36,077 bases of DNA from an uncultured Bacteroides sp. Lineage in GTDB: Bacteria; Bacteroidota; Bacteroidia; Bacteroidales; Bacteroidaceae. The translations under genes were made by a program, and so were the position numbers. Below are positions 1-7,343 of the stretch, one piece after another (the stretch's first letter is position 1; each line of letters opens with the position of its first letter). Under the pieces are notes generated by a model. It worked only from the letters and a program-made list of their open reading frames with translations. It was not told the DNA's origin and did no database searches. The stretch is from the NCBI GenBank assembly GCA_947574505.1, contig CANPJW010000028.1, forward strand, positions 1 through 36,077, in the 5' to 3' direction.

Positions 1-69
1 CTTTTCAGACTTACAAAGCTGTATGCTTAATCCCCCAGGTTTATCGGGTGAGCCCTTATTATAACTCTT

Positions 70-2451
70 ATGAAAACAACAATCAACGGTATGACAGACC
101 GTATCCGACGCCTACGTCAAGAATCTTTTGATACACAACCTTCTTTGTCCATAGAACGTGCTCTGATAGAAACCGAATTTTACAAAGAAAACGAAGGAAA
201 GTATCCAATTCCTATTCTAAGAGCACTGAACTTCCTTGAAATCTGTAAACGGAAAACTATATACATAGGTGAAGACGAACTGATTGTAGGTGAACGTGGA
301 CCACGCCCCAAAGCCGTATCGACTTTCCCTGAACTGACCTGTCACAGCGTGGAAGACCTTCATGTATTGAACACCCGCGAATTGCAGCGTTACACCATCA
401 GCCAGGAAGATATAGACACCTATGAGCGCGAGGTAATTCCTTATTGGAAAGGGCGCACCCAACGCGAACGCATCTTCAATCACGTTCCCAAAGAATGGAA
501 AGAAGCTTACGAAGTAGGAATGTTCACTGAATTCATGGAACAACGAGCCCCCGGCCATACTTCTCTGGACGGAAAGGTTTATCAACATGGCATGCTGGAT
601 TTGAAAGAACGTATTGCACATGAGTTGAAAAATCTGGATTTTATGAATGATCCAGAAGCAACCGACAAACAAGAAGAACTGACCGCCATGTCCATCTCCT
701 GTGATGCCGCTATCATTTTTGCCGAACGCCATGCCGAACTGGCCGAAAAGATGGCTGGACAAGAAACCGATCCGAAACGCAAAGAGGAACTGAAAAAAAT
801 AGCGGAAATCTGCCGATGGGTTCCTGCACATGCCCCCCGTACTTATTGGGAGGCCATACAAATGTACTGGTTTGTCCATCTCGGCACCATTACAGAGCTG
901 AACGGATGGGACGCCATGAATCCAGGACATTTTGACCAGCACCTCGCTCCTTTCTATGAAAAAGACCTGGAAGAAGGAATACTGACCCGTGCAGAGGCCA
1001 AAGAACTGATGTCATGTTTCTTTATCAAAATAAATAATCAGACAGCCCCACCCAAAGTTGGCATCACCGCCAAAGAAAGCGGTACCTACAATGACTTTAC
1101 CAATCTGAATATCGGTGGCATCAAACGTGATGGTAGCAACGGAGTCAGCGAAGTATCCTATATCATGCTCGAAACAGTAGATGATCTTCACCTGTTACAA
1201 CCCGGAAGCGCCCTGCACATCAGTGTATGCACCCCGGAGCGTTTCCTGCGCGAAGGCTGCAAAGTAATCCGTAAGGGCTATGGCTACCCATCTGTATTCA
1301 ATCCCGACACATACGTCATGGAACTGATGCGACAGGGAAAAACACCGGAGGACGCTCGTGAAGGCGGATGTAGCGGATGCATAGAAGTAGGCGCTTTCGG
1401 AAAAGAAGCTTACATACTGACCGGTTACCTTAACGTACCCAAGATATTGGAAGTCACCTTGCACAACGGAACAGATCCTGTATCAGGCAAGAAAGTAGGC
1501 TTGGTAACAGGAGATCCCTGTACCTTCCGGAGTTATGAAGCACTTTATGACGCATTTCTTAAACAAATCCATTATTTTGTAGATATGAAAGTACGCGTCA
1601 GCAACTACATTGACCGTATGTTCGCCAAATACGCTCCCGCCACTTTCCTGTCTTTGTTCATTGATGACTGTATCGCCAAAGGAAAAGATTATTATAACTG
1701 CGGACCGCGTTATAACACAAGCTATATTCAATGCACCGGTTTGGGTACTATTACCGACAGCCTCTCCGTTCTGAAAAAACATGTATTCGAAGAACGTAAA
1801 TTCAATATGGAGCAAATCATCCATGCTACCGATACCAACTTCGAAGGACAGGAAGCCATGAGACAGTTCATACTGAACCGTACCCCTTTCTTCGGTAACG
1901 ATGACGAATATGCAGACCGCATCGCCATCCAGATCTTTAACGACCTTTACGATGCCATCGAGGGAAAGCCGAACACCAAAGGCGAATGTTTCCATCTGAA
2001 CATGTTGTCTACCACCTGTCACGTTTACTTCGGCAAAATGATGAATGCCACCCCCAACGGCCGTCTAGCCGGACGTGCCATCAGTGACGGTACCTCACCC
2101 TCACACGGAGCAGATACCCACGGGCCATCCGCCGTTATAAAATCATTAGGAAAACTGGACCAGGTGAAAAGCGGAGGCACTCTATTGAATCAGCGCTTCC
2201 TGCCTTCACTTCTTAAACACGATGAAGACATAGCCAAACTGGTAAGCCTCATCCGCAGCTATTTTGCTTTAGGAGGACATCACATTCAGTTCAACATAGT
2301 AGATACCGCTACCCTGCATGCCGCCCAAAAACATCCGGAAGAATACCGGGACCTATTGGTACGCGTAGCTGGATACAGTGATTACTTCAATGACATGAAT
2401 ACAGATTTACAATATGACGTAATAGCCCGCACGGCACAAGAAACCTTCTGA
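70..2451 (+). CDS. hypD: Glycyl radical enzyme, trans-4-hydroxy-L-proline dehydratase type
   Basis: This 793-residue protein is an oxygen-sensitive glycyl radical enzyme. It probably removes water from trans-4-hydroxy-L-proline to give 1-pyrroline-5-carboxylate in the cytoplasm. The thiyl cysteine lies in the motif GCSGCIE (Cys437, Glu439), and the C-terminal radical loop RVAGYSDYF carries the glycine (Gly768). As I recall the Clostridioides difficile HypD structure, its active-site residues map here with a constant offset of three: His163, Asp281, Ser337, Asp342, Phe343, Cys437, Glu439, Tyr453, Thr648 and Gly768. The motif GCIE, rather than the GCVEP of choline or glycerol lyases, supports HypD over CutC or PFL2. 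The activase follows after 4 bases, so the two form an operon. No pyrroline-5-carboxylate reductase gene is in the window. Glycyl radical enzyme family is certain; the substrate is inferred from conserved residues. Confidence 0.85.
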   Translation: MKTTINGMTDRIRRLRQESFDTQPSLSIERALIETEFYKENEGKYPIPILRALNFLEICKRKTIYIGEDELIVGERGPRPKAVSTFPELTCHSVEDLHVLNTRELQRYTISQEDIDTYEREVIPYWKGRTQRERIFNHVPKEWKEAYEVGMFTEFMEQRAPGHTSLDGKVYQHGMLDLKERIAHELKNLDFMNDPEATDKQEELTAMSISCDAAIIFAERHAELAEKMAGQETDPKRKEELKKIAEICRWVPAHAPRTYWEAIQMYWFVHLGTITELNGWDAMNPGHFDQHLAPFYEKDLEEGILTRAEAKELMSCFFIKINNQTAPPKVGITAKESGTYNDFTNLNIGGIKRDGSNGVSEVSYIMLETVDDLHLLQPGSALHISVCTPERFLREGCKVIRKGYGYPSVFNPDTYVMELMRQGKTPEDAREGGCSGCIEVGAFGKEAYILTGYLNVPKILEVTLHNGTDPVSGKKVGLVTGDPCTFRSYEALYDAFLKQIHYFVDMKVRVSNYIDRMFAKYAPATFLSLFIDDCIAKGKDYYNCGPRYNTSYIQCTGLGTITDSLSVLKKHVFEERKFNMEQIIHATDTNFEGQEAMRQFILNRTPFFGNDDEYADRIAIQIFNDLYDAIEGKPNTKGECFHLNMLSTTCHVYFGKMMNATPNGRLAGRAISDGTSPSHGADTHGPSAVIKSLGKLDQVKSGGTLLNQRFLPSLLKHDEDIAKLVSLIRSYFALGGHHIQFNIVDTATLHAAQKHPEEYRDLLVRVAGYSDYFNDMNTDLQYDVIARTAQETF

Positions 2452-2455
2452 CAAG

Positions 2456-3364
2456 ATGAGTCTGATTTTCGACATCAAACGCTATGCCATCAATGACGGA
2501 CCGGGCATCCGCATCACACTTTTCATGAAAGGATGCCCGCTCTCGTGCATATGGTGCCATAATCCCGAAGGCATTCGTAACGGAAAAGACAAACTATACA
2601 CAGCCAAGAAATGCCTCGGCTGTGGAACTTGTCTGAAAGCATGTCCCAACGGGGCACTGACACTGGCTCCCGAGGGTATTATCACCGACAAACAAAAATG
2701 CGTGTTATGCGGACGCTGTGCCGAAGAATGTCCGGCAATGGCTATCGAGATATCAGGAACGGAATATACCGCCGAATACCTGATGCATGAAATAGAAAAG
2801 GAAATTCCATTTATGGATCAATCGGGCGGTGGAGTTACTTTTTGTGGTGGAGAACCGTTGCTTCATCCCGAATTCTTGATTGATATACTGAAACGTTGCG
2901 GACAACAGGGAATTCATCGGGTGGTAGATACCACCCTGCTTGCCCGCAAAGAAACAGTGGATGAAGTGATGCGGAATTGTGAACTATTGCTTATCGACTT
3001 AAAATCAATGGACAGTACCGTACACCAGACATTTTGTGATGTTCCCAATGAATTAATTTTGGAGAACATCCGCAGAGTAGCAGAAGCTGACTTTCCTTAT
3101 TATATCCGTATTCCATTGATTGAAGGAGTGAATGCAGATGAAAAGAACATAAAGCTGTCTGCCGAATTTTTGGCCAGTCTTCCACGGCATCCTGAGATCA
3201 TTAACCTATTACCTTACCATGATATAGGAAAGGGAAAGCATGCAAAGCTAGGCAGTATCTATAACCCTAAAGGATATAAAATGCAAACGCCATCCGAGGA
3301 AGTACAACAGCAGTGCATACAAATCTTGACTGATTACGGTTTAAAAGCAACCATAGGTGGATAA
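2456..3364 (+). CDS. Glycyl radical enzyme activating enzyme (radical SAM)
   Basis: This 302-residue radical SAM protein should install the glycyl radical on Gly768 of the upstream enzyme, using S-adenosylmethionine and a [4Fe-4S] cluster. The SAM cluster motif CxxxCxxC is at Cys27, Cys31 and Cys34 (sequence CPLSCIWC). Two ferredoxin-like [4Fe-4S] motifs follow, at Cys53/56/59/63 and Cys82/85/88/92. This is the auxiliary-cluster insertion usual in activases of dehydratase-type glycyl radical enzymes and absent from the classical PflA. The SAM-binding GGEP motif is at about residues 131-134. The start codon lies 4 bases after the hypD-like stop, implying translational coupling. The stop codon is immediately followed by the end of a pseudogene on the other strand, so no terminator of its own is visible. 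Confidence 0.92.
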   Translation: MSLIFDIKRYAINDGPGIRITLFMKGCPLSCIWCHNPEGIRNGKDKLYTAKKCLGCGTCLKACPNGALTLAPEGIITDKQKCVLCGRCAEECPAMAIEISGTEYTAEYLMHEIEKEIPFMDQSGGGVTFCGGEPLLHPEFLIDILKRCGQQGIHRVVDTTLLARKETVDEVMRNCELLLIDLKSMDSTVHQTFCDVPNELILENIRRVAEADFPYYIRIPLIEGVNADEKNIKLSAEFLASLPRHPEIINLLPYHDIGKGKHAKLGSIYNPKGYKMQTPSEEVQQQCIQILTDYGLKATIGG

Positions 3365-3944
3365 TTATATATCATCGTTCTGTAGTAAAAGGACCTTCGT
3401 ACCCCAAAAACGTGCCCCGTCCTCCGTTATCAAATAATCTTCCTCATTACGCAACTCTGTAAACTCACGATAACTCTCCAACTTATCATAATCGATAAAA
3501 TCCTTAAAGCATTTCTCCGCTTTCCAACAATCTATTAATATAGATACCCGGTTCTATAGTAAGTTCAAATTCCGGTTCCAAAGATCCGACCAGCCTTAAT
3601 AATTTACGGCTGACCTAAGTACTTTTCTAATGAATCACCTGTCTTTTAGCAACTGCTTTTTCCAAACACTTCTTCAAATCCGCGGCAGAACCAGTTTCTG
3701 TCACTCCCACCCTCTACGCTTTCTCACACAAGGCAGGCTGGATCCCATCCATACAATATGATATCCATATCGCCAATCCGGCATAGGGCAAGTCCCAAAA
3801 ATAAAGAGAAGTAGAACCTTGGCGGAAATGATAAGTATTATCCGCATAGTCGCCACTCTCCCCGTTATCTAAAATAGCAAGAAACCTATCCCCACGTTTT
3901 TTCAAACTGTTACGACGGGTTGTATAAGTTTCTTTTGCAAACAT
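3365..3944 (-). pseudogene. Decayed Xaa-Pro aminopeptidase (aminopeptidase P, M24B) remnant
   Basis: Read on the minus strand this is a ruined aminopeptidase P gene. From ATG at 3944 it gives the family's N-terminus (MFAKETYTTRRN, then NTYHFRQGSTSLYF and PYAGLAIWI). Residues are missing before a DGIQPALCEKA segment, and then an in-frame TAG stands at 3714-3716. The same frame resumes with RVGVTETGSAADLKKCLEKA to a stop at 3627-3629. Most of the metallopeptidase domain is absent. The tail reappears as LEPEFELTIEPGIYI, then shifts frame at about 3500-3545 into WKAEKCFKDFIDYDKLESYR and ends NEEDYLITEDGARFWG...TAA at 3365-3367. About 190 of the family's roughly 460 codons remain, so most metal ligands are lost and the product cannot be active. 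Family assignment comes from remembered signature sequences of the Bacteroides aminopeptidase P group. Confidence 0.82.
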
Positions 3945-4036
3945 AATCTTATGTTTTTTATATAGATGACAGGTAAAGATAGCCATCCCCTTAAAATAAT
4001 CCCCCCAAAAAGGAAGATTATTACAATACAATTTCC

Positions 4037-4044
4037 TATTTTTG
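4037..4044 (+). promoter_or_regulatory. Candidate rpoN promoter, Bacteroides -7 box
   Basis: The octamer TATTTTTG matches the Bacteroides primary sigma (SigABfr) -7 consensus TAnnTTTG. It lies 28 bases before the rpoN start codon. No convincing -33 TTTG is seen at the usual 19-21 base spacing, so support is partial. Confidence 0.4.
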
Positions 4045-4072
4045 TCGCAATAAACAAGGAAATAAAAATATT

Positions 4073-5542
4073 ATGGCACAAGGCTCACGTCAAGTACAAA
4101 CACAAGCCCAGCAACAAATACAAACCTTATCTCCACAACAGATACTGGTAGTGAAATTGCTGGAACTGCCCACTGTGGAGCTGGAAGAACGTATCCATTC
4201 CGAAATACTGGATAATCCGGCCCTGGAGGAAGGGAAAGAAATGCCCGAAAATGAAGATGACAACACAGAATACGTTGAGAACGAAGACGGAAATACAGAC
4301 TCGAACGAAGATTTTTCATTAGGCGATTACAGCAACGAAGATGATATTCCCGATTATAAACTACAGGAACATAATCGTTCCAAAGAAGGAGTAGCCGAAG
4401 AAATCCCTTTCTCGGATGCCGTATCTTTTTATGAAATATTGAAAGACCAGTTGCAGATGCAGGAACTTACCCCAGAACAACGAGATATAGCAGAATACTT
4501 GATCGGTTCATTGGACGATGACGGCCTGTTACGCAAAAATATGGAGTCTATCATGGATGAACTTGCCATCTATCGAGGCATCTATACCACTGAGGAGGAA
4601 TTAAATAAAATCTTGGAAATAATCCAAGACTTTGATCCGGCAGGTATCGGTGCCCGCAGTTTACAAGAATGTCTTCTGCTACAAATACAAAGAAAAGCCG
4701 ATTCACCGTTAAAACAAATAGAACTGGACATCATCGGTAAATGCTGTGATGAGTTTACCCGCAAAAACAAAGAAAGGATTATCCAAAAACTAGGTATTAC
4801 CGAAGAACAATATAATGAGGCGGTGAGCGATCTCACCAAACTGAATCCTCGTCCGGGCAGTTCACTGGGTGAAGCAATGGGCAAAAATATGCAGCAGATC
4901 ATTCCCGACTTCATTGTAGAAACGTATGAGGATGACACCATTACTCTAAGTTTAAACAATCGTAATGTTCCTGAGTTGCGTCTGAGCCGCCAGTTCACCG
5001 AACTACTGGATGAACACACCCGCAACAAAGATAATCAGAGCAAAGCCTCAAAGGACGCACTGATGTTCCTAAAACAAAAAGTAGATGCCGCACAAGGTTT
5101 TATCAACGCCGTAAAACAGCGACAACATACGTTGCTCACCACCATGCAAGCCATTATAGATATTCAGCGCCCCTTCTTTTTGGAAGGAGACGAATCCCTG
5201 CTAAAGCCCATGATCCTAAAAGATGTAGCCGAACGCTCGGGATTGGATATTTCCACCATATCACGGGTAAGCAACAGCAAATATGTACAAACAAACTATG
5301 GTATCTATTCGTTGAAATTCTTTTTCAGCGACGGTTACACTACCGAAGACGGTGAAGAACTCTCAGTCCGCGAAATCAAGCGTATTCTGAAAGAATGTGT
5401 AGACACCGAAGACAAGGAAAAACCGTACACTGATGATGAACTGGCCGAAACACTAAAAACGAAAGGCTACCCCATAGCCCGCCGTACTGTAGCCAAATAC
5501 CGCCAACAGCTTAACATACCCGTCGCACGATTAAGAAGGTAA
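4073..5542 (+). CDS. rpoN: RNA polymerase sigma-54 factor
   Basis: This 489-residue protein is sigma-54, which directs core RNA polymerase to -24/-12 promoters and needs an AAA+ enhancer-binding activator. The N-terminal region I is glutamine- and leucine-rich (residues about 3-50, including QTLSPQQILVVKLLELP). A strongly acidic region II follows at about residues 55-110. The core-binding region is at about 125-330, and the DNA-binding part ends in the RpoN box ARRTVAKYR (residues 469-477) that reads the -24 element. Length is normal for the family. The gene stands between the eroded peptidase and a PAP2-like membrane gene that starts 10 bases downstream. No activator gene is in the window, so its targets lie elsewhere. 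Confidence 0.97.
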   Translation: MAQGSRQVQTQAQQQIQTLSPQQILVVKLLELPTVELEERIHSEILDNPALEEGKEMPENEDDNTEYVENEDGNTDSNEDFSLGDYSNEDDIPDYKLQEHNRSKEGVAEEIPFSDAVSFYEILKDQLQMQELTPEQRDIAEYLIGSLDDDGLLRKNMESIMDELAIYRGIYTTEEELNKILEIIQDFDPAGIGARSLQECLLLQIQRKADSPLKQIELDIIGKCCDEFTRKNKERIIQKLGITEEQYNEAVSDLTKLNPRPGSSLGEAMGKNMQQIIPDFIVETYEDDTITLSLNNRNVPELRLSRQFTELLDEHTRNKDNQSKASKDALMFLKQKVDAAQGFINAVKQRQHTLLTTMQAIIDIQRPFFLEGDESLLKPMILKDVAERSGLDISTISRVSNSKYVQTNYGIYSLKFFFSDGYTTEDGEELSVREIKRILKECVDTEDKEKPYTDDELAETLKTKGYPIARRTVAKYRQQLNIPVARLRR

Positions 5543-5552
5543 TATAAATTAT

Positions 5553-6209
5553 ATGGAAGCTAACGAAATAACCGAAACAATAGCAGTAGGCAAGAAAAAC
5601 AGTCCGCTTGAAGTCAGTTCACGTATCATATCAGGCATATTCACGCCTTTTATGATTCCTTTTGTGGCATTTTTCCTGCTTTTTTTCTTCACTTATCTTC
5701 GTATCATGCCCATCCAGTACAAACTGATAGTATTGGGCATAGTCTACTGTTTCACCATTCTGATGCCGATGCTCGCCATCTACCTGTTCCAAAAAATAAA
5801 CGGTTGGGGTATTCATGAATTGGGACACCGCGAAAAACGTTTCGTACCATATGCGTTGACTATCATCAGCTATGTCACTTGTCTCATCACCATGTATAAG
5901 ATACACCTGCCCCGCTATATGTCAGGTATTATCGTAGCCGCCCTCATCTGCATGATCCTTTGCACGCTGATCAATTTCAAGTGGAAAATCAGCACACACG
6001 TGGCAAGCAGCGGCATGATGGTAGGCGGATTATTATCCTACAGCTTTATATTCAATTTCAATCCTGTATGGTGGCTCTGTTTTTTCATTTTGCTATCCGG
6101 GATGCTTGGCACAGCCCGTATCATTGTAAAACAGCATACCTTATTAGAAGTTTTAGCCGGATTTATTGTCGGATTGTTTTGTGGTGTCATTGGAATTTTG
6201 TTTATTTGA
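5553..6209 (+). CDS. PAP2-like membrane protein (phosphatase superfamily, degenerate motifs)
   Basis: This 218-residue integral membrane protein has about six hydrophobic segments (roughly residues 28-50, 57-80, 95-115, 122-142, 165-185 and 195-217). It looks like a divergent type-2 phosphatidic acid phosphatase (PAP2). The traces of the three motifs are EKRFVPY (motif 1, KxxxxxxRP), STHVASSG (motif 2, PSGH, with Ser-Thr-His in place of Ser-Gly-His) and ARIIVKQHTLLEVLAG (motif 3, SRxxxxxHxxxD, with Glu in place of the Asp). A conserved Arg and His in motif 3 remain, so a lipid or undecaprenyl phosphatase activity is possible but unproven. It is 10 bases from rpoN and 36 bases before gcvH, probably cotranscribed with rpoN. 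Confidence 0.75.
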   Translation: MEANEITETIAVGKKNSPLEVSSRIISGIFTPFMIPFVAFFLLFFFTYLRIMPIQYKLIVLGIVYCFTILMPMLAIYLFQKINGWGIHELGHREKRFVPYALTIISYVTCLITMYKIHLPRYMSGIIVAALICMILCTLINFKWKISTHVASSGMMVGGLLSYSFIFNFNPVWWLCFFILLSGMLGTARIIVKQHTLLEVLAGFIVGLFCGVIGILFI

Positions 6210-6245
6210 AAAAAATTAGTATTAACCTTATAAATTGAAAGCATT

Positions 6246-6626
6246 ATGGAATTTCCAAGCAATGTAAAGTATACCAAAGAACACGAATGGATACGAGTAG
6301 AAGGTGATATAGCTTATGTAGGCATCACTGATTATGCACAAGAGCAACTGGGTGACATCGTATTCGTAGATATCACAACTGAAGGAGAAACTTTAGAAAA
6401 AGATGAAGTTTTCGGTACTATTGAAGTAGTAAAAACGATTTCGGACTTGTTCCTTCCCGTTTCAGGAGAAGTTTTGGAACAGAATGAAGCATTGGCCGAC
6501 AATCCCGAATTAGTAAACCAAGACCCGTATGGTAAAGGGTGGCTGATTAAGATTAAGCCCAATGACTCTAATGACGTTAACGATTTGCTGGATGCTGAAG
6601 GATATAAAGCATTAGTCAACGAATAA
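6246..6626 (+). CDS. gcvH: Glycine cleavage system H protein
   Basis: This 126-residue lipoyl protein shuttles the aminomethyl group between the P, T and L proteins of the glycine cleavage system. The lipoylation site is Lys63 in EVVKTISD, the position normally seen as ESVKA(A/V)SD. The biotin/lipoyl-type fold continues in [16 protein letters not shown] and the usual C-terminus [15 protein letters not shown]. Length is standard. The P and T genes are not adjacent, so gcvH is separated from its partners here. It is followed by a hairpin repeat and then purE. Confidence 0.96.
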   Translation: MEFPSNVKYTKEHEWIRVEGDIAYVGITDYAQEQLGDIVFVDITTEGETLEKDEVFGTIEVVKTISDLFLPVSGEVLEQNEALADNPELVNQDPYGKGWLIKIKPNDSNDVNDLLDAEGYKALVNE

Positions 6627-6648
6627 TATAGATTCCCATTAGGAATTG

Positions 6649-6717
6649 TTCAAGCGCGGATTACGCGGACCTCACGGATTTTTCTATCCGCGTTCATCCG
6701 TATAACCCGTGCTTGAA
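6649..6717. repeat. Intergenic inverted repeat (REP-like) between gcvH and purE
   Basis: The outer arms TTCAAGCgCGG (from 6649) and CCGTGCTTGAA (to 6717) are nearly complementary. They enclose GC-rich sub-repeats of the type CGCGGATTACGCGGA and ATCCGCGTTCATCCGT that also pair imperfectly around a TTTCT loop at about 6680. The content contrasts with the A/T-rich flanks. Structures with this vocabulary (ATCCGCG, CACGGATT, GTGCTTGAA) recur between genes in Bacteroides genomes as I remember them. It may act as an mRNA stability element or attenuator. It is not followed by a T-tract, so it is not a classical terminator. Confidence 0.7.
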
Positions 6718-6750
6718 GTAAATATATAAACCAAACAATAACAAAAAACA

Positions 6751-7260
6751 ATGAAACCTATCGTAAGCATTATCATGGGTAGCACTTCCGATCTTCCCGT
6801 AATGGAAAAAGCTGCCAAATTACTGGACGAGATGCACGTACCTTTCGAAATGAACGCCCTTTCGGCACACCGCACTCCCGAAGCTGTGGAGGAATTTGCG
6901 AAAAATGCTGCAGGCCGTGGAATTAAAGTCATCATTGCCGCTGCCGGCATGGCTGCCGCACTTCCCGGTGTCATTGCTGCAAATACCACATTGCCTGTTA
7001 TCGGTGTCCCCGTTAAAGGTTCTGTTCTTGATGGCGTAGACGCACTTTATTCTATCATCCAAATGCCTCCCGGAATTCCTGTAGCTACCGTAGCAATCAA
7101 TGGAGCCATGAATGCAGCTATTCTGGCCGTACAAATGCTAGCATTGAGTGATACAGAACTAGCCACCAAGTTTGCAGACTACAAGACCGGCTTGAAAAAG
7201 AAAATCGTGAAAGCCAACGAAGAACTGAAAGAAGTCAAGTTTGAATATAAAACAAATTAA
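6751..7260 (+). CDS. purE: N5-carboxyaminoimidazole ribonucleotide mutase (PurE)
   Basis: This 169-residue protein belongs to the PurE family. It moves the carboxyl group in the AIR to CAIR step of purine synthesis. Class I features are the N-terminal MGSTSDLPVM loop and SAHRTPE with the catalytic His40, followed by LPVIGVPVKG. The second loop is unusual: it reads AAGMAAALPG at residues 64-73, whereas most class I enzymes have AGGAAHLPGM, so the loop histidine is replaced by Ala70. It is not the AGRSN loop of class II enzymes either. No purK gene is in the window. It starts 124 bases after gcvH, beyond a hairpin repeat. Confidence 0.94.
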   Translation: MKPIVSIIMGSTSDLPVMEKAAKLLDEMHVPFEMNALSAHRTPEAVEEFAKNAAGRGIKVIIAAAGMAAALPGVIAANTTLPVIGVPVKGSVLDGVDALYSIIQMPPGIPVATVAINGAMNAAILAVQMLALSDTELATKFADYKTGLKKKIVKANEELKEVKFEYKTN

Positions 7261-7267
7261 CTAGTGG

Positions 7268-7341
7268 TTAGTGATTAGTGGTAAGTGGTTAATATTTCAG
7301 CGCAGCCCACTAATCACTAACCACTCACCACTAATCACTAA
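7268..7341. repeat. 24-bp inverted repeat immediately before ispG
   Basis: Arms at 7268-7291 and 7318-7341 are complementary over 24 positions with a single mismatch, around a 26-base loop. Both arms are built of the words TTAGTGATTAGTGG and AGTGGTTA, so they also contain short direct repeats. The right arm ends two bases before the ispG ATG at 7344, so a folded mRNA would bury the ribosome entry site. There is no T-tract. Repeats with this TTAGTGATTAGTGG vocabulary are familiar intergenic elements in Bacteroides, although copy number cannot be checked here. Confidence 0.85.
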
Positions 7342-7343
7342 CT

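Noticed and set aside
1..69. Riboswitch-like GGGTGAGCCC sequence upstream of hypD
   Set aside because: Only a short GGG/CCC pairing is visible and no complete aptamer pattern is present. The upstream sequence is cut off by the window edge.
217..942. 241-codon minus-strand frame inside the glycyl radical enzyme gene
   Set aside because: It is antisense to a strongly conserved enzyme, has no recognisable domain, and its length follows from the codon composition of the true frame.
3966..4151. 61-codon plus-strand frame overlapping the rpoN start
   Set aside because: It overlaps the conserved region I of sigma-54 in another frame and begins inside the peptidase pseudogene flank.
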